64,000 bases of DNA from contig BQJK01000001.1 in the NCBI GenBank assembly GCA_021604665.1, positions 892,419-956,418 of the forward strand. The letters run 5' to 3'. The position numbers were made by a program, and so were the translations under genes. Under the pieces are notes generated by a model that was not told the origin of the DNA, did no database searches, and saw only the letters and a list, made by a program, of their open reading frames with translations. Source of the DNA: Rhodomicrobium sp. (GTDB lineage: Bacteria > Pseudomonadota > Alphaproteobacteria > Rhizobiales > HXMU1428-3). Positions within the stretch are counted from its first letter, which is position 1; each line of letters opens with the position of its first letter. Positions 37,401 through 45,914 of the stretch are shown here, one piece after another.

Positions 37401-37478
37401 ACTCGCTATAAGTTTAAATTCATTGTCACAATCGAGATTTCCCCGCCCGCTAAATCAAGCACAGCCCTATCATCCAGA

Positions 37479-38816
37479 TTAGGCGGCTTCACCAGATAAA
37501 CGCTGCACAACCCGCTCATGCCCTATTAAAGGCAAAAGAGTTTTCAGCTCCGGCCCATGCTGCTCCCCCGTGAGAGCCAATCTCAACGGTTGGAACAAAG
37601 CCTTGCCCTTAGCCCCTGTCGCAGCTTTAACAGCGCCCGTCCATTCCCCCCAGCTATTCTCATTTAAGGGAGCAGGCGGCAGAGCAGCAAGCGCCGCTTT
37701 ACAAAAGTCAGCATCCTCAATCACCGGTGCAATCGGTCCTTGAACAATGCGCCACCAATCACTCACATCAGAGAAGGTCTCAATATTCGCCTTCACCGTA
37801 TCCCAGAAACTCTCGCCCCCTTCAATACCCAGCGCTTTAAGCCGCTCTGAAACAAGCGCATAGTCCATATCGTGCAACAGTTTCGCATTCAGCAATTTAA
37901 GCTCATCAACATCAAACCTGGCAGGCGCTCGGCTCAGTTTTTCAAACGCAAATTCATCCGCAATACTATCGATAGTCTTATGGGGCACAATCGGGTTAGA
38001 CGAGCCAATCGTCGCCGCGTGGCTCACAACTGCCATCGGCTCTATGCCCTCATCTCTAAAGGATGAGATCGAAAGGCTACCAAGCCGTTTAGACAGCCCC
38101 TCACCATCCTTGCCAACCAGCAAGTTATGATGAGCGAATGAGGGCGGTGTGGCACCAAGCGCTTCAAATATTTGAATTTGCGCCCCCGTATTTGCCACAT
38201 GATCCTCCCCCCGAATGACATGAGAGATTTTAAACTCAATATCATCGATCACACTCGGCAAGGTATAAAGATAAGTGCCATCTTCGCGCACCAAAATAGG
38301 GTCAGAAAGCGATGACGCCTCAATAGATTGCTCCCCCCGGACAAGGTCAACCCAGGCCACAGCTCTATCTTCAAGCTTAAAGCGCCAGTGCGCTTTGCGA
38401 CCTTCAGCTTCAAGGGCAACAATTTCTTTTTCTGTCAGCTCAAGGGCCGCCCGGTCATATACCGGCGGCAAGCCGCGCCCCATCTGCCGCTTGCGTTTGC
38501 GCTCAAGTTCTCCAGCCGTTTCATAGCAGGGGTAAAGCCGGCCAGAAGCTTTTAGCTTAGAGACCACAGCATCATATTTATCAAACCGGTCAGATTGGCG
38601 CGCCTCAAAATCCCAGCCCAAACCAAGCCAGGTCAGATCATCCTTAATACCTTGCGCAAATTCTTCTGTTGAGCGCTCCTGGTCCGTATCATCAATCCGC
38701 AACATAAACTGACCGCCCATAGAGCGCGCATACATCCAATTGATGATCGCAGGGCGAAGGTTACCGATATGAATTTTGCCCGTTGGGCTTGGCGCAAAGC
38801 GCGTAATCACTGTCAT
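37479..38816 (-). CDS. gltX: Glutamate--tRNA ligase
   Basis: A 445-residue class I synthetase charging tRNA-Glu. Key motifs are [18 protein letters not shown] (HIGH variant HIGN), [31 protein letters not shown] and [18 protein letters not shown] (KMSKS variant LSKR). The C-terminal anticodon-binding domain is compact. Many alphaproteobacteria have two paralogues, one of which also misacylates tRNA-Gln; which this is cannot be told here. The AAGAAGAG site is 5 bases from the ATG. nadE lies 57 bp upstream on the same strand. Confidence 0.95.
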   Translation of the reverse strand: MTVITRFAPSPTGKIHIGNLRPAIINWMYARSMGGQFMLRIDDTDQERSTEEFAQGIKDDLTWLGLGWDFEARQSDRFDKYDAVVSKLKASGRLYPCYETAGELERKRKRQMGRGLPPVYDRAALELTEKEIVALEAEGRKAHWRFKLEDRAVAWVDLVRGEQSIEASSLSDPILVREDGTYLYTLPSVIDDIEFKISHVIRGEDHVANTGAQIQIFEALGATPPSFAHHNLLVGKDGEGLSKRLGSLSISSFRDEGIEPMAVVSHAATIGSSNPIVPHKTIDSIADEFAFEKLSRAPARFDVDELKLLNAKLLHDMDYALVSERLKALGIEGGESFWDTVKANIETFSDVSDWWRIVQGPIAPVIEDADFCKAALAALPPAPLNENSWGEWTGAVKAATGAKGKALFQPLRLALTGEQHGPELKTLLPLIGHERVVQRLSGEAA

Positions 38817-38873
38817 GACACTCTTCTTAAAATTTGTTCTAATGGTCTTAAAATTACAAAAGCCGTTAATGGC

Positions 38874-40583
38874 TCACTGCATGTCCCGAAACTTATTGGT
38901 AATCGGGTAGCGCCTGTCGCGCCCAAAGTTCCGGGAGGAGATCTTCACACCCGGGGCGGCCTGTCGTCGTTTATATTCCGCCAGATACAGCAGATGCTCA
39001 ATCCTGACAATGACCTCTATGTCATGGCCTCGTGCCTCAATTTCTTTCACAGATAATTCTTTTTCAACCAGACATTCTAAAATATCATCCAGGATCTCAT
39101 ATGGCGGCAAACTATCCTGATCTGTTTGGTTCTCTCTAAGCTCAGCTGTTGGCGCTTTGGTGATAATGTTTTCAGGGATCACCTCACCCGATGGCCCAAG
39201 GCACCCCGGCGGAACCATTTTGTTACGAAAACGCGAAAGCGCATATACTTTGGTTTTATAGAGGTCTTTAATCGGGTTGTAGCCGCCATTCATATCCCCG
39301 TAAAGCGTCGCATACCCAACAGAAACCTCAGACTTATTCCCCGTCGTCACCAGCATGTCACCATCCCTGTTCGATAGCGCCATTAATAAAACTCCCCGCA
39401 AACGAGATTGGATATTCTCTTCCCAAATGCCGCCTTCACCTGAAGGCATTAAGGGCGCAAGGCTTTCTAAAACCCCGGTGACCGCCGCTTCAATAGGGAC
39501 GCTCTGATAAGCAACGCCCAAAGCCTCGGCGCAGGCTGCGGCATCATCAAGGCTATCAGCCGAGGTATAACGGTAAGGTAACATCACACAATGCACCCTG
39601 TCAGCGCCAAGCGCATCAACCGCCATGGCAGCACAGAGCGCAGAATCAATGCCACCAGAAAGCCCAAGCACAACACCTTTAAAGCCATTTTTATTGACGT
39701 AATCTTTCAGCCCCATCACACAGGCAAGGTAAGCCGCCTCATCCGCGTCTGGCAAAGCAGCAACGTCGCCGCTATCAAAAGCCCAGCCTTCAGCACCCCG
39801 CACCACTGTAGTAAACGCAACCTGCTCAAGAAACGCTGGCATCTGCAAAGCCAGCGAGCAATCGCCATTAAGCGCAAAACTCGCCCCATCAAATACCAGC
39901 TCATCCTGCCCGCCAACCTGGTTGACATATAATAACGGCAAGCCAGTCTCCGTCACCCGGCCAACCGCCACATTCATGCGGATATCATGCTTGCCAAAAC
40001 GAAAGGGCGAGCCATGAATTGAAAGCAAGAGCTCCGCCCCGGTTTCCTCCAGGCATTCCGGCACTTCAGAGGTCCAGATATCTTCACAGATCGGCAACCC
40101 AATCCGCACACCCTTAAAATTCACTGGGCCCGGCAATGGCCCCGGCGTAAAGACCCGTTTTTCATCAAACACCCCATAATTTGGCAAATCAACTTTATAC
40201 CGCACCGCCTGGCATGCCCCATCAGCCAACAACAGCGCCGCATTATAAAGCTGGCTATTCTCCGCCCCTTCAACCCGGCTTAAATCTTCTGAAGTTTCCC
40301 CAGGCTCATCAGCTTTGACTGGCGCGCCAACAACTATTGCCGGGCCATCACCTGTCCAGCGGGCCATCTCTTCAATGGCAGCATCTGATGCCTCTTGAAA
40401 CGAGCGCCGCAACACCAGATCTTCTGGCGGATAACCAGTGATAAACAGCTCAGGATAAACAATCAGGTCAGCACCGTGCTGCTTGGCTGTTTCAAACGCA
40501 TCACGGGCAAGCGCAACATTCCCCTTAAAATCACCAATGATCGGGTTAAGCTGTGCCAGCGCCAGTTTTAATCGGTCTGTCAT
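38874..40583 (-). CDS. nadE: Glutamine-dependent NAD+ synthetase
   Basis: A 569-residue two-domain enzyme for the last step of NAD synthesis. The N-terminal nitrilase-like glutaminase has the Glu-Lys-Cys triad in YPELFITGYPPEDL, VDLPNYGVFDEKR and GLPICEDIW. The C-terminal synthetase has the PP-loop GLSGGIDSALCAAMA, TGNKSEVSVGY and the C-terminal KRRQAAPGVKIS motif. The ATG at 40583 fits the family start (MTDRLKLALAQLNP); a TTG at 40619 would add 12 residues. It precedes gltX on the same strand. Confidence 0.95.
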   Translation of the reverse strand: MTDRLKLALAQLNPIIGDFKGNVALARDAFETAKQHGADLIVYPELFITGYPPEDLVLRRSFQEASDAAIEEMARWTGDGPAIVVGAPVKADEPGETSEDLSRVEGAENSQLYNAALLLADGACQAVRYKVDLPNYGVFDEKRVFTPGPLPGPVNFKGVRIGLPICEDIWTSEVPECLEETGAELLLSIHGSPFRFGKHDIRMNVAVGRVTETGLPLLYVNQVGGQDELVFDGASFALNGDCSLALQMPAFLEQVAFTTVVRGAEGWAFDSGDVAALPDADEAAYLACVMGLKDYVNKNGFKGVVLGLSGGIDSALCAAMAVDALGADRVHCVMLPYRYTSADSLDDAAACAEALGVAYQSVPIEAAVTGVLESLAPLMPSGEGGIWEENIQSRLRGVLLMALSNRDGDMLVTTGNKSEVSVGYATLYGDMNGGYNPIKDLYKTKVYALSRFRNKMVPPGCLGPSGEVIPENIITKAPTAELRENQTDQDSLPPYEILDDILECLVEKELSVKEIEARGHDIEVIVRIEHLLYLAEYKRRQAAPGVKISSRNFGRDRRYPITNKFRDMQ

Positions 40584-40658
40584 GTCTGGGATTGCCTTAA
40601 GAGTAGCGAACAGGCTCAAAAAAGAGCGGCTCAGTAAGAAAGCGACCTCTGATAAGAT

Positions 40659-40692
40659 AAATGAGCCTCTAACAAAGTTAAGAGGCTCATTT
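40659..40692 (-). terminator. Terminator after the DAHP synthase gene
   Basis: A perfect 12-bp stem pairs AAATGAGCCTCT (40659-40670) with AGAGGCTCATTT (40681-40692) around a 10-base loop. It lies about 126 bp past the DAHP synthase stop and separates it from nadE. It is nearly symmetrical and could act on either strand. Confidence 0.75.
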
Positions 40693-40818
40693 TAATCAAC
40701 TTCCAGCGCCTGTAAATACAAGCAAACTAATGAAACACAAGTTACAAAGGCCAAGCTCTCAACAGAACCACCTTAAAACCTGGTGCTCCGTCTCGAGGAT
40801 ATATAAGGCCGTTTAAAC

Positions 40819-42201
40819 TCAGGCGCTTTTGGCTTCTTTAACCCGCAGGCCCTGCCTGTCACGCTTCATGCGCTCCGCAATCAAAAAGGCCAGTTCAAGC
40901 GCCTGGTCAGCATTTAAACGCGGATCACAATGAGTGTGATAGCGATCAGAAAGGTCGGCTTCATTGACAGTGCGCGAGCCACCAATACATTCGGTTACAT
41001 TCTCGCCTGTCATTTCAACATGCACGCCGCCCGGATAAACCCTCTCGGCCTGGCAAATATCAAAGAAGTTTTCAACTTCCGCCAAAACCTTATCAAACGG
41101 CCGTGTTTTATAACCGCTTGCAGCTTTCACCGTATTGCCATGCATCGGGTCACAAGACCAAACAACAGAGCGGCCCTCAGCTTTGACTTTGCGTTGCAAC
41201 CGCGGCAAATGCTCTTTCACAGCTTCAGAACCAAAGCGGCAAATCAGCGTTAGGCGGCCAGCCTCATCTTCAGGGTTGATAATATCAATCAACCGGATCA
41301 GATCATCTTCAGAAATAGACGGCCCGCATTTCAACCCAATCGGATTTTTAATACCGCGCACATATTCCACATGCGCATGGTCAAGCTGGCGCGTGCGATC
41401 ACCAATCCAGATCATATGACCTGAAGTCGCATAATAATCACCCGATGTAGAATCAATTCGCGTTAATGCCTGTTCATAACCTAGCAGCAAAGCTTCATGG
41501 CTTGTAAAGAAGCTGGTGGCATTTAGCTGGCGTGTATTCTCACCCGAGATACCGCAAGCGCGCATGAAATCCAGCGCTTCAGTAATTCTTGAAGCAATTT
41601 CGTTAAAACGCTCAGCCGCCGGGTTATTCTCAACGAAAGACAGCATCCATTGATGAACATGATCAAGGTTCGCAAACCCACCCTGAGCAAAGGCTCTAAG
41701 AAGGTTCAACGTCGCAGCTGATTGGCGATACCCCATAAGCTGGCGCTCAGGGTCTGGCACCCGCCCCTCAGCTTTAAACTCAATATCATTGACAATATCA
41801 CCGCGATAAGATGGCAGTTCCACCCCATCAACAGTCTCAGTAGGCGCAGAACGCGGCTTAGCAAACTGTCCAGCAATCCGGCCGACTTTTACAACAGGTA
41901 CAGACCCGGCATAAGTCAGCACAACCGCCATTTGCAACATCGCACGGAAAAAATCACGGATATGATCAGCATGATGCTCGCTAAAGCTTTCAGCGCAGTC
42001 ACCACCCTGTAACAAAAACCCATCACCCGCAGCCACACGGCCAAGGCGTTTTGTAAGGTCACGGGCTTCACCTGCAAATACCAGCGGCGGAAACTTTGAA
42101 AGCGTCGCTTCAACTTTTTCCAACTCTTTAGCATCAGGATAATCAGGCACCTGTTGTATAGGTTTTGAACGCCAGCTATCAGGGCTCCATTTTTCCGCCA
42201 T
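40819..42201 (-). CDS. aroG: Class II (plant-type) 3-deoxy-7-phosphoheptulonate synthase
   Basis: A 460-residue enzyme that condenses PEP and erythrose-4-phosphate, the entry to the shikimate pathway. Class II features include [73 protein letters not shown] and [18 protein letters not shown]. The class II type is unrelated in detail to E. coli AroF/G/H. AGGAG lies 13 bases before the ATG. It is not physically linked to aroQ. Confidence 0.95.
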   Translation of the reverse strand: MAEKWSPDSWRSKPIQQVPDYPDAKELEKVEATLSKFPPLVFAGEARDLTKRLGRVAAGDGFLLQGGDCAESFSEHHADHIRDFFRAMLQMAVVLTYAGSVPVVKVGRIAGQFAKPRSAPTETVDGVELPSYRGDIVNDIEFKAEGRVPDPERQLMGYRQSAATLNLLRAFAQGGFANLDHVHQWMLSFVENNPAAERFNEIASRITEALDFMRACGISGENTRQLNATSFFTSHEALLLGYEQALTRIDSTSGDYYATSGHMIWIGDRTRQLDHAHVEYVRGIKNPIGLKCGPSISEDDLIRLIDIINPEDEAGRLTLICRFGSEAVKEHLPRLQRKVKAEGRSVVWSCDPMHGNTVKAASGYKTRPFDKVLAEVENFFDICQAERVYPGGVHVEMTGENVTECIGGSRTVNEADLSDRYHTHCDPRLNADQALELAFLIAERMKRDRQGLRVKEAKSA

Positions 42202-42365
42202 AACGACAAAAACTCCTGCAAATTAAGTCATGAAAGGCCAACAGCTAAGGGGTGAAAGATATACCTAAAGCTACAATCTGTTATCACCCTGTGTTTGACC
42301 ACATTTTGATAGGCGTTATAGGCCAACAAACACTATTTTGCCAACCAAATAACATAACCGCCAAG

Positions 42366-42400
42366 ATTGATGGCTATTATGGCAATTTACGGCCATCAAT
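42366..42400. repeat. Inverted repeat between the SDR and DAHP synthase genes
   Basis: ATTGATGGC (42366-42374) is perfectly complementary to GCCATCAAT (42392-42400) with a 17-base spacer. It lies beyond the SDR stop by 5 bp and shares a 20-bp similar stretch with the gap at 53048-53067. Confidence 0.5.
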
Positions 42401-42405
42401 GGTCG

Positions 42406-43161
42406 TTAAAGAGCTGCCATCATCCCGCCATCAACTGTAATGCCCGACCCTGTCATATATGAGGCATCATCAGAGGCAAGAAACAACGCCGCTTTGGCAA
42501 TTTCTTCAGGTTCACCAAACCGCCCCATGGGTGTGCGCGCCAGAATTTGATCTTTAACAAACGGGTTACGCACAAACCGGCTGGTTAGATTGGTGGCAAC
42601 AAATCCGGGGCAAAGATAATTCACCCGGATATTATAAGGTGCATACTCAACAGCCAAACCACGAGATAACGAAGCCATGGCAGCTTTCGTCGCGGAATAG
42701 GCACTCATTTGCCTTGTCGAGCGAGACCCCATAACAGACGCCAAATTCACAATCGCCGCTGTCTTGGACTGCCGGAGTAACGGCAAACCATCTCTGGCAA
42801 AGCGCGCCCCGCCAACAAGGTTCACCTGCAAAACAAGGTCCCATTCTTCATCTGTCATATGGCGAAGGTCAGTGCGAACATTCATACCCGCATTATTGAC
42901 AATAATATCTAACCGCCCGGAATGATCCGTAATTGCCTGTATAGCAGCTTTAACCGAAGGGCCATCGGTTACATCAGCGACAATATCATGCGCCTTGCCG
43001 CCTTTGTTGCGAATTTGCCCGGCAATATCCGCAGCCTTTTCAGGGTCAATATCTACCACATAAACAAACGCCCCCTCATCAGCATAAACATGGGCGATGG
43101 CCGCCCCAATGCCTGAGCCTGCGCCGGTTACCAGTGCATAGCGGTCATTCAGTCGTGTCAT
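42406..43161 (-). CDS. Short-chain dehydrogenase/reductase
   Basis: A 251-residue classical SDR. NAD(P)-binding VTGAGSGIGAAIAHVY, NNAGMN, the catalytic Ser in NLASVMGS and the YSATK motif are present. VYVVDID after the second strand has an Asp that favours NAD over NADP. The FGEPEEIAKAALFLASDDASYMTG end is standard. The substrate is not predictable; family neighbours include 3-oxoacyl-ACP reductases and sugar or secondary alcohol dehydrogenases. No strong ribosome site and no operon partner. Confidence 0.93.
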   Translation of the reverse strand: MTRLNDRYALVTGAGSGIGAAIAHVYADEGAFVYVVDIDPEKAADIAGQIRNKGGKAHDIVADVTDGPSVKAAIQAITDHSGRLDIIVNNAGMNVRTDLRHMTDEEWDLVLQVNLVGGARFARDGLPLLRQSKTAAIVNLASVMGSRSTRQMSAYSATKAAMASLSRGLAVEYAPYNIRVNYLCPGFVATNLTSRFVRNPFVKDQILARTPMGRFGEPEEIAKAALFLASDDASYMTGSGITVDGGMMAAL

Positions 43162-43498
43162 GGGAGTAACTTTCTGCGTTTCGTCTTAGTAAGGTTATAA
43201 AAATCAAGTGAAGCTGGACAATGAAGGCCCCACTCTGATTATGGCTAAAATGCTGATTTATCGCTTTGTAGCGCCAAGTTAAGACCGCTTCCAGTTTTTT
43301 CACACCATAAGCTTAAGGCGCTTTTACCAAGCCACCTTAACCATACGCCCTTGCCGCCTCATAACTGAGAAAAAACCCGCTCAAAAGGCTATTTTTGTGT
43401 GCATGAGCCCAATGGAGTCCAAGTGAGATGAGCAAGACAAAGACAGTGATCTAAGGGGCAAATGTTTATTTTTGGCAGCCGCCCACCCCACAACCAGC
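43162..43498. other. Intergenic region between gor and the SDR gene, 337 bp
   Basis: I see no gene and no strong hairpin. Both flanking genes run on the - strand, so this holds the SDR promoter and the 3' end of gor. Confidence 0.5.
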
Positions 43499-44866
43499 TT
43501 AGGCTGTGCGCGAATAACTCTTATCCCGCATCGTCACCAGCTCTTCCGCAGCAGAAGGATGCAAGGCCACTGTCTTGTCAAAATCAGCCTTGGTCGCCCC
43601 CATAACAACCGCAATACCCAGCGCTTGTATAATTTCACCAGCATCAGGCCCGAGAATATGACAGCCCACAACCCGCTGCCCCTTCGTCTCGACAATCAGT
43701 TTCATCAAGGTCTTTTCAACCCGGTCTGAAACCGCGTTTTTCATCGGGTTAAACTGGGATTTATAAACGTCAATCTCACCATATTTAGAAAGCGCTTCAT
43801 CTTCCGATAAGCCTAGCGTGCCAATCTCTGGTTCCGAGAACACAGCCGTTGGAATAAGGCTATGATCAACAGCCGTTGGGTTATTGTTAAACACCGTCTC
43901 GACAAAAGCCGCCCCTTCACGGATAGCAATCGGCGTCAGGTTCACCCGGTCAGTCACATCACCAACCGCATAAATCCCATCAGCTGAGGTCTTTGAATAC
44001 TCATCGACAATCACCTTGCCGTTTTGGCCCATGGTCACACCAACAGTATCTAACCCCAACCCTGAAGTGTGCGGCACCCGCCCCGTCGCAAACATAACTA
44101 AACCGGTCTCCAGCACAGAGCCATCATCCAGATGCAAGAGATAGCCATCGCCTTGCCGCTCAATTTTTGTGGGTGATACAGAAAGGCGCACATCAATACC
44201 CCGCGTCCCCAATGCTTCAGTTAACCCGGTGCGCACATCCATATCAAAACCGCGCAGCACTTCAGGCCCCCGGTAAGCAAGCGCAGTGTCCACCCCAAGC
44301 CCGTTAAAGATAGAGGCAAACTCAACCGCAATATAGCCGCCGCCAATCACTGTGATAGATGCTGGCAGCGTTTCAAGGTCAAAAGCTTCATTAGAAGTGA
44401 TGCCTAACTCGGCCCCTTCAATCTCAGGCTTGTAAGGGGCACCGCCAACGGCAATAAGAATAGTTTTGGCAGTTATGGTCTGCCCAGAAGAGACAAGCTT
44501 AATTTCATTCGGCCCTGTAATCTCCGCCCGCTCCGAAAAACTGGTAACACCAGAGTTGGTTAGATTTTTCAGGTAAATATCGCTAAGCCGGCTAATCTCT
44601 TTATCTTTAGCAGCAACCAGCTTTTGCCAATTGAAGGAAACATCACCCACATCCCAGCCAAAGCCAGCCGCATCCTGAAACGCCCCGTCAAATCGGGCCG
44701 CATAGACAAATAGCTTCTTCGGCACACAGCCCCTGATAACACAGGTGCCACCAAACCGATATTCCTCAGCAATAGCAACCTTAGCGCCATGAGAGGCCGC
44801 CATGCGCGCCGCTCTCACACCGCCAGAGCCAGCCCCAATAACAAAGAGATCAAAATCAAATGACAT
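43499..44866 (-). CDS. gor: Glutathione-disulfide reductase
   Basis: A 455-residue FAD- and NADPH-dependent disulfide reductase. FAD-binding VIGAGSGGVRAARMAASHG and the redox motif GGTCVIRGCVPKK (Cys42, Cys47) start it; the NADP-binding GGGYIAVEFASIFNGLG, the FAD motif GIYAVGDVT and the catalytic His in VALHPSAAEE end it. The pair HPSAAEE rather than HPHPTL supports glutathione over lipoamide as substrate. The start lies 37 bp after rpiA on the same strand, so the two are probably one operon linking NADPH-producing pentose metabolism to redox. Confidence 0.94.
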   Translation of the reverse strand: MSFDFDLFVIGAGSGGVRAARMAASHGAKVAIAEEYRFGGTCVIRGCVPKKLFVYAARFDGAFQDAAGFGWDVGDVSFNWQKLVAAKDKEISRLSDIYLKNLTNSGVTSFSERAEITGPNEIKLVSSGQTITAKTILIAVGGAPYKPEIEGAELGITSNEAFDLETLPASITVIGGGYIAVEFASIFNGLGVDTALAYRGPEVLRGFDMDVRTGLTEALGTRGIDVRLSVSPTKIERQGDGYLLHLDDGSVLETGLVMFATGRVPHTSGLGLDTVGVTMGQNGKVIVDEYSKTSADGIYAVGDVTDRVNLTPIAIREGAAFVETVFNNNPTAVDHSLIPTAVFSEPEIGTLGLSEDEALSKYGEIDVYKSQFNPMKNAVSDRVEKTLMKLIVETKGQRVVGCHILGPDAGEIIQALGIAVVMGATKADFDKTVALHPSAAEELVTMRDKSYSRTA

Positions 44867-44903
44867 CGAACAGATAACCCTACAAAAAACTTAAGACTGG
44901 AGA

Positions 44904-45620
44904 CTAAACTTCATACTCGCCATAATCCGCCTCAAGCACTTCAACACCATCAGGCCCACCAATAAACGCCCGCTCAGCAATACCAATGAACAAGCCATTA
45001 TCAACCACCCCCGGCAACATCGCCAGGCAGTCAGATAATTCTTCCGGGTCAGTAATTTCGTCAAACTGGCAATCAACAATATAGTTACCGCCATCAGTTT
45101 GATAAAACGTGCCCTCACTAGTCTCCCGAATTTGCAACTCTTGTTTTAACCCAAGCTCTTCGGTTAACGCAGCAATCATCTCAAGGGTTGAGCGCACACC
45201 AAATTTATCAACTTCCACTGGCAACGGAAACGCCCCCAGCTGTTGCACCAGTTTGGTGTGATCAGCGATAACCACCATCCGGTCAGATGACATGGCCACT
45301 ATTTTTTCGCGCAGCAAAGCCCCGCCGCCGCCTTTGATCAGGCGCAAATGCCGGTCCAGCTCATCGGCACCATCAACCGTAATATCAAGGAACGGTTCTT
45401 CATCCAGTGTTGTAAGCGTAATTCCAAGGTTAGCAGCTTGAATTTCGCTGACCTTTGAGGTCGGCACACAAACAACATCCAGCCCATCATTCACCCGCTC
45501 ACCAAGCAGATTAATAAATAAAGCAGCCGTGGAGCCGGTACCAAGACCAACCTTCATCCCGTTCTCAATGAGCTCTACAGCCGCTCTCGCCGCTGCCAGC
45601 TTATATTCTTCTGCACTCAT
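44904..45620 (-). CDS. rpiA: Ribose-5-phosphate isomerase A
   Basis: A 238-residue enzyme interconverting ribose-5-phosphate and ribulose-5-phosphate. Motifs are GMKVGLGTGSTAALFIN, the acidic DGADELD, and the catalytic Glu in LIKGGGGALLREKIV; QFDEITDPEEL lies in the C-terminal half. AGGAGA is 6 bases before the ATG. It is the first gene of the rpiA-gor pair. Confidence 0.95.
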   Translation of the reverse strand: MSAEEYKLAAARAAVELIENGMKVGLGTGSTAALFINLLGERVNDGLDVVCVPTSKVSEIQAANLGITLTTLDEEPFLDITVDGADELDRHLRLIKGGGGALLREKIVAMSSDRMVVIADHTKLVQQLGAFPLPVEVDKFGVRSTLEMIAALTEELGLKQELQIRETSEGTFYQTDGGNYIVDCQFDEITDPEELSDCLAMLPGVVDNGLFIGIAERAFIGGPDGVEVLEADYGEYEV

Positions 45621-45914
45621 TCCGCGTCTCCTAAACTGAAATTATTTTATCTATCTAAACTGTAAAAGGCAGTATGACCAACAGCGCAAGGGGGCACCCC
45701 TTCATCCGCACCTTCTATATGTGGGCTATTCAATTCGCTACAAGTCTATAGCGCAAAAAGGGAGCAAGGTCTTCACCCCCTTTAGATAATACTGATAGAT
45801 TGAGTGACCAGCCTTAAGCTGTCTCAAAGAAAGGGTTTAGGCCTAGCTGTACTCTATGCCCTAGCCCCAACCCATTGGAAAATAAGTCTGAGGGGTGGCG
45901 GCGTGAAAATGAAA

